Under the pieces are notes generated by a model. The model saw only the letters and a list, made by a program, of their open reading frames with translations. It made no database searches and was not told the DNA's origin. The position numbers and the translations under genes were made by a program. A stretch of DNA of 64,000 bases, from assembly GCA_037043455.1 (NCBI GenBank), contig JAWPHD010001213.1, positions 186,001 through 250,000 on the forward strand, in the 5' to 3' direction. The stretch comes from Cyrtodaria siliqua (lineage: Eukaryota > Mollusca > Bivalvia > Adapedonta > Hiatellidae). How positions within the stretch are numbered: position 1 is the first letter of the stretch; each line of letters opens with the position of its first letter. Below, one piece after another: positions 39,251-51,305 of this stretch.

Positions 39251-40000
39251 TCCTTGATTTTAGCGGAATTTAGGCTCTGGGCGGACCATTAAACACAGAC
39301 ATTGAAGTTGTCAGGTACCAGTGTAATTTAAACCTCGCAACAATGTGTGTGGACATTTAATTACGAGTATTCAAATATGTTACTCAAACGACGTAGCAAG
39401 TGTATGCATTTGAGATAAATATATGTGTTAAGAGACGAACGTATCAGTTTTCTAAGACAGTACGCACATGTTCTCCGACCCCCAATTGACAAGTAGTCTG
39501 ATCAGTAACGTCAGACATTTTCTAAAAGTACTATATTTTAATAAGGTTATTGATTCGATTGACATGGCAAGTATTTTTCTAAGATGTTCGTGCTTTTGAT
39601 TCTATTCAAATTTTTTTTTAAAAAATCGAAAGCCCTTTAATTTGTAATAAGTATAAAAACAATTAAAAACATTATTTTCAATAATAACAAAATAGTTTCT
39701 TACCTTGACATAGACAATAACTCTCCTAAGTAATGTCAACATTTTGCTATGCTGAGGCAGGTCATGTCTTCACTAGTGATTGCGATATTGAACTTCTCCT
39801 GAATGTTTAATTGACCAACATAAATGAATCCCAGAGGTGTCATTTATTTTGCTATTAGATAATATTTCCGTAAGGTATAAAATTACCGTTTATATACAAT
39901 TGGTTGGTATCCTTGTTTCTTTTTATATTGCTATGAAAGAGATTTTTTCATGTTCAATCTTTCACCAGATACTCAGGGAGATGTAATTGAAGCCTTAAAA
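39251..40000. other. intronic DNA, no gene
   Basis: AT-rich, unassigned. Confidence 0.4.
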
Positions 40001-40002
40001 TA

Positions 40003-41395
40003 ATACCTCTCGGTATCTGGATGACATATTAGATGTTCCCCGAGCTAATTCTGGGTGTATGCTTCTGAACTTTTTCGTTTTTCTAGATACTTCTGTCGTG
40101 TTCAGAACTTTAATATTCATACTTTTCGTATAATTAAGAAGCTACTCCAACAATGCTGCCGTTACCATAATCTTCGAAACCCTTACCTCGGACACTTTCA
40201 TTATCGTAACCCTGATTTGCAAAATTGTATCTTAACCCTGAACCTCTTTTAAAATATAAACGTAATTTAAGAACTCTTCTGCGACGAGGACTATCACAAC
40301 CTGACTTCTATGGTGATGTGACAAACTTCGTAAGATCATTGGTCATGATCCCTTTCATACAATCAATATTAAACTTGTTAACATGTTTATCAAAAGAGGT
40401 TATGACTATCATTTTGCAACGCACTGCATGTTTAGTGGTTGACCCATTTACAGTTCGTCAATATGCTTTCCTCTTTGATTGTGTGATGACCAGACAGACA
40501 GTGGATCCTATGATGACGTTTACATAAATCATCAAAGGACGGTAGCGTTTGATGTTTGTTTTAAGTCTTGTCGTACCCTTCGTGGTTTGTTCTCTTGTTG
40601 ACCTGACTTCTGCCAAGTCATTGAATACTTGCTCTGTGGCTTTTGATGCTTTTGTTTTTTTATACTCATATATATACATGATCATCTAAATGCTATACTT
40701 ATAATGCTTATTAATGCTGCCTTGTTTGTTAGAGAGTATAAACGGGCGGCGATATCTTTATTTACACTGTCCAGTTTTATTGGGAGGACAATAGGGTAAG
40801 AGTGAAATTTGGTGCACCCTAGAACCTGGTTTAACCCCCGACCCCCACCCACCCCAGCGACCTTTTTGCCACTCGTCGTTACGATGCTGTTGCCCTATTG
40901 TCAACCCGTTTGTGTTTGTGATGTCACATGCCTTGTCTATAACGTTGTGATGTCACATGCCTTGCCTATTAACGATGTGATGTCACATGCCTTGCCTATT
41001 AACGTTGTGATGCCACATGCCATGCCTATTAACGTTGTGATGTCTCATGCCTTGCCTATTAACGTTGTGATGTCACATGCCTTGCCTATTAACGTTGTGA
41101 TGCCACATGCCTTGCCTATTAACGTTGTGATGTCTCATGCCTTACCTATTAACGTTGTGATGTCACATGCCTTGCCTATTAACGTTGTGATGCCACATGC
41201 CTTGCCTATTAACGTTGTGATGTCTCATGCCTTGCCTATTAACGTTGTGATGTCACATGCCTTGCCTATTAACGTTGTGATGTCACATGCCTTGCCTATT
41301 AACGTTGTTTGTTTTAATGCGTGGTTTTGGTTGACTGTGTTCTGTGAAAGCCACATTTCTTGTTCGACTTTTATACCAACTATATGTTTCTATTA
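40003..41395 (+). pseudogene. Penelope-like reverse transcriptase copy 3, with expanded tail
   Basis: Starts at CTCGGTATCTGGATGACATA, encoding the YLDD box, exactly as copy 1 does. It then lacks about 200 bp and resumes in the CCCCGAGC segment. The rest (RTLLRRGLSQPDFYGDV; KLVNMFIKRGYD; ACLVVDPFTVRQY) is full of frameshifts. The non-coding tail from 40.53 kb contains an inserted or expanded 30-bp minisatellite before the final GGTTGACTGTGTTCTGTGAA segment. Confidence 0.6.
40921..41307. repeat. 30-bp minisatellite
   Basis: About 13 copies of TGTCACATGCCTTGCCTATT followed by AACGTTGTGA. Variants are TGCCAC and TGTCTC. The unit is a multiple of three, so one frame stays open (VMSHALPIN repeats). 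This is a by-product, not a gene. Confidence 0.95.
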
Positions 41396-41436
41396 CAGTA
41401 GAGCTTTACCTTAAAACAAATAATTCCACTAAATGC

Positions 41437-41871
41437 ATATGAGCCGCAACACGCGAAAACGTCCCTTCGGACGTTTAGACGACAACGTCATAAAGTAACA
41501 ATTTATGACGTCAGCCGATAATCAATTACTTACTAATAAAATTTCTCGTCACTTCCGTGTTTTACCTAATTATTATATCATAGGGAACATGTTTTCTTAA
41601 AATAAATAGTTAATGCTATAGAAAATGATAATTGTTTATGTTTTTTGATGTTATTTAATCAACGACGTCGTCCAAGATGCCGACGTCAACGTCAAAATTA
41701 ATGAAGAGTACTATCTTTAATTTTCAAATTGAGATAATATCATTTTTAATTAAGATATCAACATAAAATAAAGAGATTTTTAAAGAGAAAATCACCATGT
41801 TTCATAAACATAAAAAAAAAAAAATGTCAACATTTGTCTGAAGGGTCGTTTTCGTGTGTTTCGGCTCATAT
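41437..41871. mobile_element. MITE, about 435 bp, with about 30-bp terminal inverted repeats
   Basis: The left end ATATGAGCCGCAACACGCGA and the reverse complement of the right end (ATATGAGCCGAAACACACGA) match over about 30 bp, continuing AAAACG(T/A)CCCTTC. The inside is AT-rich with TGACGTCA-like words. No transposase is present. No clear target duplication. Confidence 0.75.
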
Positions 41872-41899
41872 CATAATTGTTTAAAGCTGTGTTTGTAAT

Positions 41900-42447
41900 T
41901 TAAATATGATCATATGTTTCATTTTAAGACAAAACTATAAATGTTGAATTAGAAGTGTGACAGATAATAGGACAGCTTGGTTGTTTTTTACGGGACGATC
42001 TTTATAAAGCATCCATAAATTAACCAGAATAAGCATGTTATTGGTATTCTGTGAGACAAAAAAGATGAATAGTTATTGTTGCTGTGTACCATATACCATA
42101 CAAAGATATATTTGGTCAAAATGTATGGGTTGTATTGTTTTTGTGGTGGAGGCAGACCACCCACTTTTCCTGGGTCATTACACTTGTCATAAAATGAACA
42201 TATTCGGGGAGATTTTCAAGAAATTTAATTTAATTACAAAATGAAAGTGTTACGCTGGAAGTTGAACACCTCTTGTATTCATCATTGATGTCATTATTAC
42301 ATGAACTATTGAGCATTCTCCGTTTTGAAGGAAATACAGAGATTGAATTGAATTGAAGTGGTTTTCTTTTTACAAGTATAAAAAACATGTTTGTTTAAAA
42401 GGACCATATGCTACCTTTCTTCTATATACTTTTCTGCTATTTTGCAG
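41900..42447. other. 3' end of a 19.4-kb intron
   Basis: AT-rich intron ending in a TTTTCTGCTATTTTGCAG acceptor. No gene. Confidence 0.5.
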
Positions 42448-42618
42448 TTATCGTATGTCGCTACTACTGCTACAACCGTGGATCAGACATTATTTCCGAC
42501 ATTGTTCAAGGTGAACCAAATCATGGATTCTCTTAATCCATTGAGGATAGAGATGATGAAGTATTTTAACTGGACGCGAGTGGGAACAATATATTTTCAG
42601 GATGACAAGTCTGTGTCG
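42448..42618 (+). CDS. exon of GABA-B-receptor-like gene (ligand-binding lobe), 57 codons
   Basis: Acceptor TATTTTGCAG, donor TCG/GTAAGTAG, phase 0. Encodes LSYVATTATTVDQTLFPTLF, then NQIMDSLNPLRIEMMKYFNW and TRVGTIYFQDDKSVS. The S/Y-A-T-T segment, the FPTLF(K)V region and the YFNWTRVGTIY strand are strongly typical of the GABA-B receptor Venus-flytrap domain. There the SYxATxP region helps to form the ligand pocket and N-W-T is a glycosylation sequon. It continues directly into the exon at 45232. This is the most diagnostic exon of the gene. Confidence 0.88.
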
Positions 42619-42639
42619 GTAAGTAGTGTTGCACATGTT

Positions 42640-43090
42640 TGATCCTACCAACTTTATCACGCAGCTGCTGTCCAGATATTACCTAATAAGATGTGTTAAC
42701 GGGACGTACATTCCGTAATAATTTCATTTGTTTTGAAGCGTGCTTTTGATTGACCGAGTTCTGTGAATACTATTTTTCAAGTTCGTCGTTTATATCTATT
42801 TCAACCTCAAAATGTTTTGTGTTGTTTAGTACAATTCTGGATATATCCTGAGATGTTTCTGATAATGTTATTTCTATATATCTTTACGACAACAGTTAAG
42901 CGTATCGTTTGCTAATTTTTCTGGATGTGGTCTTAATTGTTAGATATTACCTTTTGATGGAATGTAGTTTATTTACAAAGATGGTTTCTATAGGACCATT
43001 TTCTCATTTTTGTTTGATGTAATGTTTTTTCTTATTAGAGCGCTATTGCTTGTTACTCAGTTTTGAGTCAGATGACAGGTAATATAGCTC
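42640..43090. other. intronic DNA, no gene
   Basis: Contains a GTGTTAACGGGACGTACATTCC...TTGATTGACCGAGTTCTGTGAA stretch that loosely recalls the retroelement tail. Otherwise unassigned. Confidence 0.35.
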
Positions 43091-43092
43091 TA

Positions 43093-43350
43093 AAAGGGAC
43101 AATGTCCGTAACTTTAGACTATAAAACTCAAAATAAGTACGTTGACAAACATAACACACCAACCATTATTGAATCTTTACTAAATAAAACCAAGATTGTT
43201 TGACGGAATTCATTAAAGCGGTACAAACAAAAAGTACCGCTTCGTGAGATTTAACTCGTAACCAACACTAAAACTACACTCGCGGGTTATAATAGTCGAT
43301 CGTCGCAAACAGTCGAGCTCGCTACCGACTGAGCTAAATGGGCCAGATGT
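43093..43350 (-). mobile_element. tRNA-derived SINE
   Basis: The minus strand starts GGCCCATTTAGCTCAGTCGG and TAGCGAGCTCGACTGTTTGC, a tRNA-like A-box and anticodon arm, with an ACCCGCGAGTG region near the expected B box. It ends TTACGGACATTGTCCCTTT. A truncated copy of the same tail lies at 43765-43860. It is not a working tRNA because the T-arm is degraded. Confidence 0.7.
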
Positions 43351-43764
43351 ATTCCGTAAGAGATACAACCAATAAAGGCTAATTCGCTAATGGATGTCAT
43401 GTGATCAGCAAAACATGTAAATAATGTGGGTCCCATGGTTGGTCTATGCTAATGTTTTCATGTATACATTTCACTGATTAAAAATCAGACAGTTATTTGG
43501 CTATGCTCAATATCTGCTTACTTACGGACAGTGTCTCTTTAACATGTATAACGAGTAATTGTATGAACATGATACAAAACAATAATGAAATTCAAAGTTT
43601 ATGTCTATTTTATTACACATGTACAATAGATTTTTGGTTGAATATATGCTAGTTCAATTAATATAAATGAGGCAATGCAAAGACATTCTACATGTCGTTA
43701 AAACAGATCTATCAAATAATAAACTGTTTAAATAGAATTCATATGAAACACTCATTTGGCTTTA

Positions 43765-43860
43765 AAGGGACAATGTCCGTAACTTTTAGCTTATAAAACG
43801 CACACTAATTATGTTCGCAAACATTACACACTAATTAATTAAAGCCCTTATATTGTAAAA
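43765..43860 (-). repeat. SINE 3'-end fragment
   Basis: AAAGGGACAATGTCCGTAAC and the ATTATGTTCGCAAACATTAC segment repeat the end of the SINE at 43093. Confidence 0.7.
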
Positions 43861-43869
43861 ACAGTTTAA

Positions 43870-44395
43870 CATAACGTGACATGACATATGTCTGTGTAAC
43901 ATGACATATGCCTGTGTAACCATACTTTCCCAATGCTGAAGTCTTTTATGTTCTGTATGAATATTGGGATATAAAACTGTTATTTGATTTAACAACCTTA
44001 CTATACTAGTCACAATTCCGAAGTACCCACCTAAGAATATGTCAATTATGTTTTCATTGCTGTGTGTATTGTTTAATAAACGTTTGTATTTCTGGAGAAT
44101 AAAGTATCGCACAACGAGCTCTGATCTCATGAACAAAGTGTTTAAGTCGATGTATTTTCTTAGAAATACATTATAACAATTATACAATTGGGTACTGAAG
44201 TGTTTTAAGTATGTAATATTTGATTATTTTAACATACCCCAAAATAATTATCTACCAAGTTCTCTTTAAATACCAGCCTTAGTGGTTGAATTTTTAACTC
44301 TTACACACTTTAATAAAATTCAATTGCATTTGTTTTTGTCTTTAATGGTTTGAACTTCAGTGTGACGTACATATATGTTTTAGGCAAATTGTTGT
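43870..44395. other. intronic DNA, no gene
   Basis: AT-rich with a small tandem duplication (ACATGACATATGTCTGTGTA) at 43877-43915. Confidence 0.4.
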
Positions 44396-44397
44396 TT

Positions 44398-44420
44398 ATT
44401 GTTGTTGTTGTTGTTGTTGT
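44398..44420. repeat. (GTT)n microsatellite
   Basis: Seven to eight GTT triplets. Confidence 0.9.
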
Positions 44421-44439
44421 TATTTCTAAGTTTTAAAGT

Positions 44440-45045
44440 CCCTCCGCCAACTAAAACGCCTGGAGAACCCTGGTCGCTATGGGCACAATAGAGTCTGGAC
44501 TTCTCTAGATGAGTGTGTTGGTTGATCTGGTGCTGCTGCTGTGTTGTCGCTTCTGTTGTGTGTATGTAGATGGTTGTCGCTTTCGCTCTGTGGTTGTCGC
44601 TGTGGCGGTGAAGTGGGGGGTCTGGAACGACGTCTAGGTGGTGCTGCCTACACTACTGGACGATCCCCTTTAGGGCCACACCCATCACAGTATGACCCCT
44701 GCGCCGCACACACCACCCGATGGCCCTCGGTCTTCAGTCTTCTGTCCTCGGCGTTGATCCGCTGTGGCGGTGTAGCTCTCGGCTCCGGACTTCTGACTTC
44801 AAACTTCTGGCCATCAGATGATGTGTGCTGTGACGGGACGCGGGAGACATCTTCACTCTCGGTCAAATGACACTCAAGCTACTAAACCGAGACAAACCAG
44901 TTCAGTAATACCAGTATTGACCACAATACGCGAATAAAGTGCTCATACCAGTAATGGCGTATAGGGCTGGCAAGGCGACCCCTATACAAACATCATGAGT
45001 GTCATCAGTGCCCACGCAGCGACGTGCACGCGGTGAAGATCTAGG
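44440..45045. other. GC-rich island of unknown origin
   Basis: Markedly GC-rich against an AT-rich intron, with Arg- and Pro-like codon texture in several frames and repeated words GTCTTC/GACTTC. The borders are sharp (AAAGTCCCTCCGCC at the left, GTGAAGATCTAGGTGG at the right). It might be part of an LTR element or another transfer. No protein family is recognised and none is called. Confidence 0.4.
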
Positions 45046-45231
45046 TGGTTGTTTATTGTTTAAATGAAATTGCGCAAATTATACGAATAATAAAATTACA
45101 AAATAAATGTAAACAGTGAATACAGAGGTTTAGAGAACATTTAGATATTTGACAATAAGTTCCAGGGAATTGCACGTTTTCGTCCAATTTCATTTGCCAT
45201 AGACTATTATTAAAGCAACATGTATTTTCAG

Positions 45232-45339
45232 CAAATGAACATGTTCCACGAACTCCTCCCAGAAAACAACGTGACACTTCTCACATCTGCGGTAATATCG
45301 GATATTCGTGGAATCAAGCAAGTTATTGCCAGACTCAAG
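45232..45339 (+). CDS. exon of GABA-B-receptor-like gene, 36 codons
   Basis: Acceptor ATGTATTTTCAG, donor AAG/GTATTA, phase 0. Encodes QMNMFHELLPENNVTLLTSA, then VISDIRGIKQVIARLK. This corresponds to the helix and strand after the YFNW-TRVG strand in the ligand-binding lobe, with a sequon at NNVT. It joins exactly to the QFDVRIIMG strand of the next exon. Confidence 0.82.
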
Positions 45340-45804
45340 GTATTAAATTAAACTATACATTTCAGCGAGCTTGTTTTTAAGATTTTGTAGTCATTTTGAA
45401 GTCTGTGTTGTTTCCATATATAGCATTATCATCTCATATTGCATTTTTTGTCGATAGTTAGTAGCCACAGCAGACACCAAGGCATTCATTACATATTAAA
45501 TATAAGATGCTATATAGTTTTTTTCTGTATAGCAAACAGAATGACATATTCTACCAACTTTCGGAAAATATGGAGGAAAGACTTCGGTTCTTCAGCGCCG
45601 ATTGGAATTAAATACACATGATGAAAGACGGTCATCATAAATACACGTGGACTCATTCTGTCTAACTATTATGTCCATATAACATTTACTTTCTGCTATT
45701 GTTGTGCAAACTGTGGACATCGCCTCCTTGTTTGACGTAGCGAAAATGTAACATCTGACATCATAGTGCAGTTTCAGTTCTAGTAGTTAGTTATTTAAAA
45801 AATG

Positions 45805-46030
45805 AACGAGTGTAGGAGGCCGTGGTGTCCGCGCCGGCCATGTTGTCCGCGGATACTATGGCCTAGGCGTAGGAGGCCATGGTGCCCGCACCGGTAATGT
45901 TGTCCGCGGATAATGGCCTAGGCGTAGGAGGCCATAGTGCCCGCGCCGGCCATGTTGTCCGCGGATACTATGGCCTAGGCGTAGGAGGCCATGGTGTCCG
46001 CAAGGCCATTATGTCCGCAGGGGCGTCTCA
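45805..46030. repeat. GC-rich minisatellite, unit about 57 bp
   Basis: About four copies of CGTAGGAGGCCATGGTGCCC, then GCGCCGGCCATGTTGTCCGC, then GGATACTATGGCCTAG. Confidence 0.9.
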
Positions 46031-46039
46031 AAGTTATGT

Positions 46040-47100
46040 GATCGAGTGTAAGTTAGTATTATAAAGTATTGGGTGGAAACATAATGACTGAATGAGTAAA
46101 TTGAAATTAATTGAATTGAATATTGTTTAACGGCTTGTTACACAATATAGTTTATTTAGAGCCGCCCCAGAGAGAGAGGAAGGTGGTTTTAAAGCTTAGA
46201 GAGTGGTGAAATAATGACTAAATAGAGAAATTGAATTGAATTGAGTTGAATCTTGTTTAACTGCTCATGAACATATTATAGGTTATTTAGAGCCGCCCCA
46301 GATAAAGTTGAAGTTGGTATTATAACTTACTGAGTGGTGGGGGAAATTGACTTGAATTGAATATTGTTCAATGGGTCATCAACACGTAATATGTTATTTA
46401 GAGCCTCCCCATAGGAAGTGGAAGGTGGTATTATAACTTATTGAGTGGTGAAATAATGACTAAATAGAGAAATTGAATTGAATTGAATCTTGTTTAATGG
46501 CTCATCAACACAGTACAGGTTATCCTAGAGCCGCCCCAGAGAAAGTGGTATATTATAACTTACTGAGTGGTGAAATAATGAATTGAATATTGCTTAACGG
46601 CTCATCAACACATTATAGGTTATTAAGAGCCGCCACAGAGAGTGGGGAATGTGGCACTATAACGTATTGAGTGGTGAAATAATGACTGAATAAGTAAATT
46701 GAATTGAATTGAATTGAAAATTGTTTATCGACACATAATAGGAAATTTAGAGCCGCCTCAGAACATAAACATTAATTGATGTCTATACTCCCAGAGAGCG
46801 CGGAAAGTGTTATTATAACGTATTGCATGGTGAAATAATGACTAAATTAGAAAATTGAATTTTAATTGAATCTTTTTGAACGACTCATCAACACATTACA
46901 GGTTAATTAGAGCCGCCCAGAGCATACACATCAATTGATGTATATACCCCAGAGAGATTGGAAAGTGGTATTATAACGTATTGAGTGGTGAGATAATGAC
47001 TAAATAAGGAAATAGAATTGAACTGAATTTTGTTTAACGGCTCATCAACACATATGTTATTTAGAACCACCACATAGAGAGTGGAACTACATTATTAGGT
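46040..47100. repeat. satellite-like tandem repeat, unit about 100-160 bp
   Basis: About eight or nine diverged copies marked by TTATTTAGAGCCGCCCCAGA, GTGGTGAAATAATGACTAAA and TTGAATTGAATCTTGTTTAA. AGAGCCGCC markers are at about 46157, 46288, 46529, 46626, 46748 and 46908, with variants at 46401 and 47063. Confidence 0.85.
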
Positions 47101-47704
47101 CAAACGCACGGACAAAATCTCATTCTTAATTCTTGACAGAGGATTTGTCAGCTAAAACCGTTAATTACCCCCACCCGACTAAACTAATTATTTATTCAGA
47201 TTTTGGTGGAAGTTATTTCCTTTAAGGGTAAACCTTTTTTATTATTAAATAAAGAGCTTTCGGATGTAACTCTCATGAGAATATTTGTGATACCACGATT
47301 AATGTTACGCAGTTTACTGTTATATCCCATTAGGCCGTTAATGACTATTACGTAATGATACTGATAAGAGACAACACATTTGCCTATTGAAATTCATACC
47401 GCATACAATAATATTTGGCCGGATTAAGAGTCCTTTTGTAAGGGAAACAGATTTGTAACTAAATTACATTTATATGCATTATAATTATAGGATTTTATGT
47501 TATGTTTAGTGTTCATTCGGTAGAGTTACCTTTATTTTATTCGGCCCACCATATAAGTGTAGCTAAGCAACACTATATGGTAAACTCTATATTCTGATTC
47601 ATTAGACTTTTTAGTGTGGTACTTTCGAGTTCATTGTTGACAACATTGACCTCTTGTCCCTGAGAAAGTCACTTACTCTGACTCTGTCCGTCAACTAATG
47701 ACCG
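47101..47704. other. intronic DNA, no gene
   Basis: AT-rich, unassigned. Confidence 0.4.
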
Positions 47705-47708
47705 GGAA

Positions 47709-48022
47709 ATGCGGTGTACTGGACGTCAACCGGACAATGTGGTGTACTGGACGTTAACCGGGCAATGCGGTGTACTGGACGTCAACCGGGCAATGCGGTG
47801 TACTGGAGTACAACCGGGCAATGCGGTGTACTGGTCGTCAACCGGGCAATGCGGTGTACTGGATGTCCACCGGGCAATGCGGTGTACTGGACGTCAACCT
47901 GGCAATGCGGTGTACTGGACGTCCACCGGGCAATGCGGTGTACTGGACGTCAACCGGAAAATACGGTGTACTGGACGGTGTACTGGACGTCAACCGGGCA
48001 ATGCGGTGTACTGGAGTAAAAT
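47709..48022. repeat. 28-bp minisatellite
   Basis: About 11 copies of ATGCGGTGTACTGGACGTCA plus ACCGGGCA. The three overlapping open frames on the plus strand are artefacts of a unit that is not a multiple of three and lacks stops. Confidence 0.95.
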
Positions 48023-48029
48023 CTAAATG

Positions 48030-48510
48030 ATAGAGTGATTCCAGAGCTTTATTAAACCTCTCTAAGGAAGCGGCACAAATAACACAAATGTGAGAAAATG
48101 TTACTCATTCGAAAAACAAAGAATATCTAAATTTGTTCCTATTTCCTATGTATATAATGGATGCACTTTGAGTACCTGGTAATTAACGGATAACACATTT
48201 TCGACCTGACCCTTTTAAAGGCATTATTGGAAATGTCCAAAAAAAACAAGACTTCAATGGACATCCGTCCTAAACAGAAATAATTTTGGAGATATTCACA
48301 TGGTTTAAACATATTTTATTAATTACAGGGTTCGACTTGTGCATAAAATGTCAACAACTTAATGACCGGACGCAAGCAGAATGCTTAGTACGTTCCTTTC
48401 TTTAGACAGCTTACAGTTAACACTGGACTGATAAACATACGTGCTTTTATTCATGTACTAATGTACCGTACCGTATAGATAACATCTTTCATGTTATATA
48501 ATCAATAATA
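48030..48510. other. intronic DNA, no gene
   Basis: Unassigned AT-rich sequence. Confidence 0.4.
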
Positions 48511-48517
48511 AAAAGGG

Positions 48518-49222
48518 GATCCCTTGGAAGCAACAAACACAAGCAAGAGATAAAAGTAGCACACTCGGTTTTATTGAGTCTGTTCATGAGAGATAATGTT
48601 AAGTGCAACACCTCTCACGTCCCCTAACACCGGCTTAAGCGATATTCTATTTTAAAGCCACACAGATTGGGCTTGATGATCCCAAAGGATTTCTCTGTGT
48701 AATAAGGAAAAACATACACACTTTATATTGCATTGCCATTACCATGACAGAATGACACAACGTTATACAGATTTGTGGCAATGGTAACAATCATTACACC
48801 TATTTATCTTCTTGGACCTGAATATAGACATCTAAACATTCTCTGACTTCCAACATTTGACATTTAAACAGGATATAAATTATCCCAGATAACAGGATGT
48901 AATATAAATTCACTACGTACGCATTGTTAGCCGTGTTTAAGATCGTTTTATGAAGTATGGAGAAGCAATGACATACAGAAATAGATGTCAAACAGCGTAA
49001 AAACAAACGTAATGTAAGATTGCTGTTTATAAATAACGTTGATTCTTTTTTTTCTGCATTGTAAATAGAAGCGCTCATATATTTTACACAATAAGAAAAT
49101 ATATTACACTGTGTTTTTTTGTTTCTTAATTATTACACGGACAATACATACATACTAATGAACAGACTCAATAAAACCGAGTCTACTTTTATCACGTGTT
49201 TGTTGCTTCCAAGGGATACCCT
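48518..49222. mobile_element. 705-bp non-autonomous element with inverted ends
   Basis: The left end reads ATCCCTTGGAAGCAACAAAC, then TCGGTTTTATTGAGTCTGTT. The right end carries the reverse complements of both words (AACAGACTCAATAAAACCGA ... GTTTGTTGCTTCCAAGGGAT). The arms are about 65 bp. The left arm is followed by CTCTCACGTCCCCTAACACC and GGCTTAAGCGAT, and a related piece occurs at 54008-54050. No transposase inside. Confidence 0.65.
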
Positions 49223-49479
49223 TTTCGTATTTATTAAAGTAGTTACACCCATACCGAGTAGCCTATATGTAATATAAGTAATATAACGCATATATTACAC
49301 TTATCAAACCGGTTATATTCACGCTACATATATAATTAAGCTTTATTTTGCGCTTAAAATCATCAAAGTCTGGATAAATAACCCCATACACTATACAATA
49401 CTATCTATGTGTTACCTCACAATTTTTTTTAAAAAATGAGAAAAATGGCCATGCAGAAACCAAGCACACAAACACAAAT

Positions 49480-49866
49480 CAGGTCCGCACTGTACCACAA
49501 ACCACGTGCCACAAACACAGAGTATGTCCGCACTGCACCACAAACCACGTGCCACAAACACAGAGTATGTCCGCAATGCACCACAAACCACGTGACATAA
49601 ACACAGAGTAGGTCCGCACTACACCACAGACCACGTGACACAAACACAAAGTAGGTCCGCACTGAACCGCCGACAACGTGACACAGACACGGAGTAGGTC
49701 CGCACTGCATCACAGACCACGTGACACAAACGTAGCGTATGTCCGCCCTGCACCACAGACCACGTGACACAAACACAGTGTGGGTCTGCACTGCACCACA
49801 GACCACGTGAAACAGACCACGTGAAACAAAGACAGAATAGGTCCGCACTGCACCACAGACCATGTG

Positions 49867-49900
<34 letters not shown>

Positions 49901-50691
49901 GGTCCGCACTGCATCACAGACCACGTGACACAAACGTAGCGTATGTCCGCCCTGCACCACAGACCACGTGACACAAACACAGTGTGGGTCTGCACTGCAC
50001 CACAGACCACGTGAAACAGACCACGTGAAACAAAGACAGAGTATGTCCGCACTGCCTCACAGACAACTTGGCACAAACACAGTAGGTCCGCATTGCACCA
50101 CAAACCACGTGACACAAACCACAGATTAGGTCCGCACTGCACCAAATACCACGAGACACAAACACAGAGTAGGTCCGCACTGCACCACAGACCACGTGAC
50201 ACAAACACAGTGTAGGTTCGCACAGCACGACAGACCACGTTACACAAACACAGAATAGGTCCGCACTGCACCACAGACCATGTGACACACACACACACAC
50301 ACACAGTAGGTCCGCACTGCATCACAGACCACGTGACACAAACGTAGCGTATGTCCGCCCTGCACCACAGACCACGTGACACAAACACAGTGTGGGTCTG
50401 CACTGCACCACAGACCACGTGAAACAGACCACGTGAAACAAAGACAGAGTATGTCCGCACTGCCTCACAGACAACTTGGCACAAACACAGTAGGTCCGCA
50501 TTGCACCACAAACCACGTGACACAAACCACAGATTAGGTCCGCACTGCACCAAATACCACGAGACACAAACACAGAGTAGGTCCGCACTGCACCATAGAC
50601 CACGTGACACAAACACAGTGTAGGTTCGCACAGCACGACAGACCACGTTACACAAACACAGAATAGGTCCGCACTGCACCACAGACCATGT

Positions 50692-50728
<37 letters not shown>

Positions 50729-51305
50729 GGTCCGCACTGCACCACAGACCACGTGACACAAACACAGAGTAGGTCCGTACTGCATCAAAGACCACGTGAC
50801 ACAAACACAGAGTAAGTCCGCAATGCACCACAAACCACGTGACACAAACACAGAGTAGGTCCGCACTGCACCACAGACAACGTGACACAAACCACAGAGT
50901 AGGTCCGCACTGCACCACAGACCAATTGACACAATCACAGAGTAGGTCCGCACTGCACCAAAGACCACGCGACACAAACACAGAAAAGGTCCGCACTGCA
51001 CCACAGACCACGTGACACAAACACAGAGTAGGTCCGCACAGCACGACAGACCACGTTACACAAACACAGAGTATGTCCGCACTGCACCACAGACCACGTG
51101 ACACAAACACAGAGTAGTTCCGCACTGCACCACAGACCACGTGACACAAACACAGAGTAGGTCAGCACTGCATTACAGACCACGTGACACAAAGACAGAG
51201 TAAGTCCGCACTGTACCACAGACCACGTGACACAGAGACAGAGTAGGTCTGCACTGCACCATCGCCCACGTGACACAGACACAGAGTAGGTACGCACTGC
51301 ACCAC
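49480..51305. repeat. 43-bp minisatellite rich in CACGTG
   Basis: About 42 copies of ACCACAGACCACGTGACACA, then AACACAGAGTAGGTCCGCAC, then TGC. A (CA)n expansion inside the unit recurs at about 49867, 50286 and 50694, and ACGTAGCGTATGTCCGCCCT at about 49732, 49934 and 50341. So blocks of roughly 407 bp have been copied as higher-order units. Long minus-strand frames (up to 438 codons) run through it only because the unit lacks stops. They are not genes. Confidence 0.95.

Noticed and set aside
40809..41414. 201-codon frame with VMSHALPIN repeats
   Set aside because: The 30-bp minisatellite stays open because its unit is a multiple of three. It lies within a retroelement tail.
43270..43345. 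Functional tRNA gene on the minus strand
   Set aside because: Good D-arm-like sequence, but the T-arm is eroded and a SINE tail follows.
47709..48030. Three overlapping Cys/Tyr/Trp-containing frames
   Set aside because: Products of the 28-bp repeat; no start or splice context.
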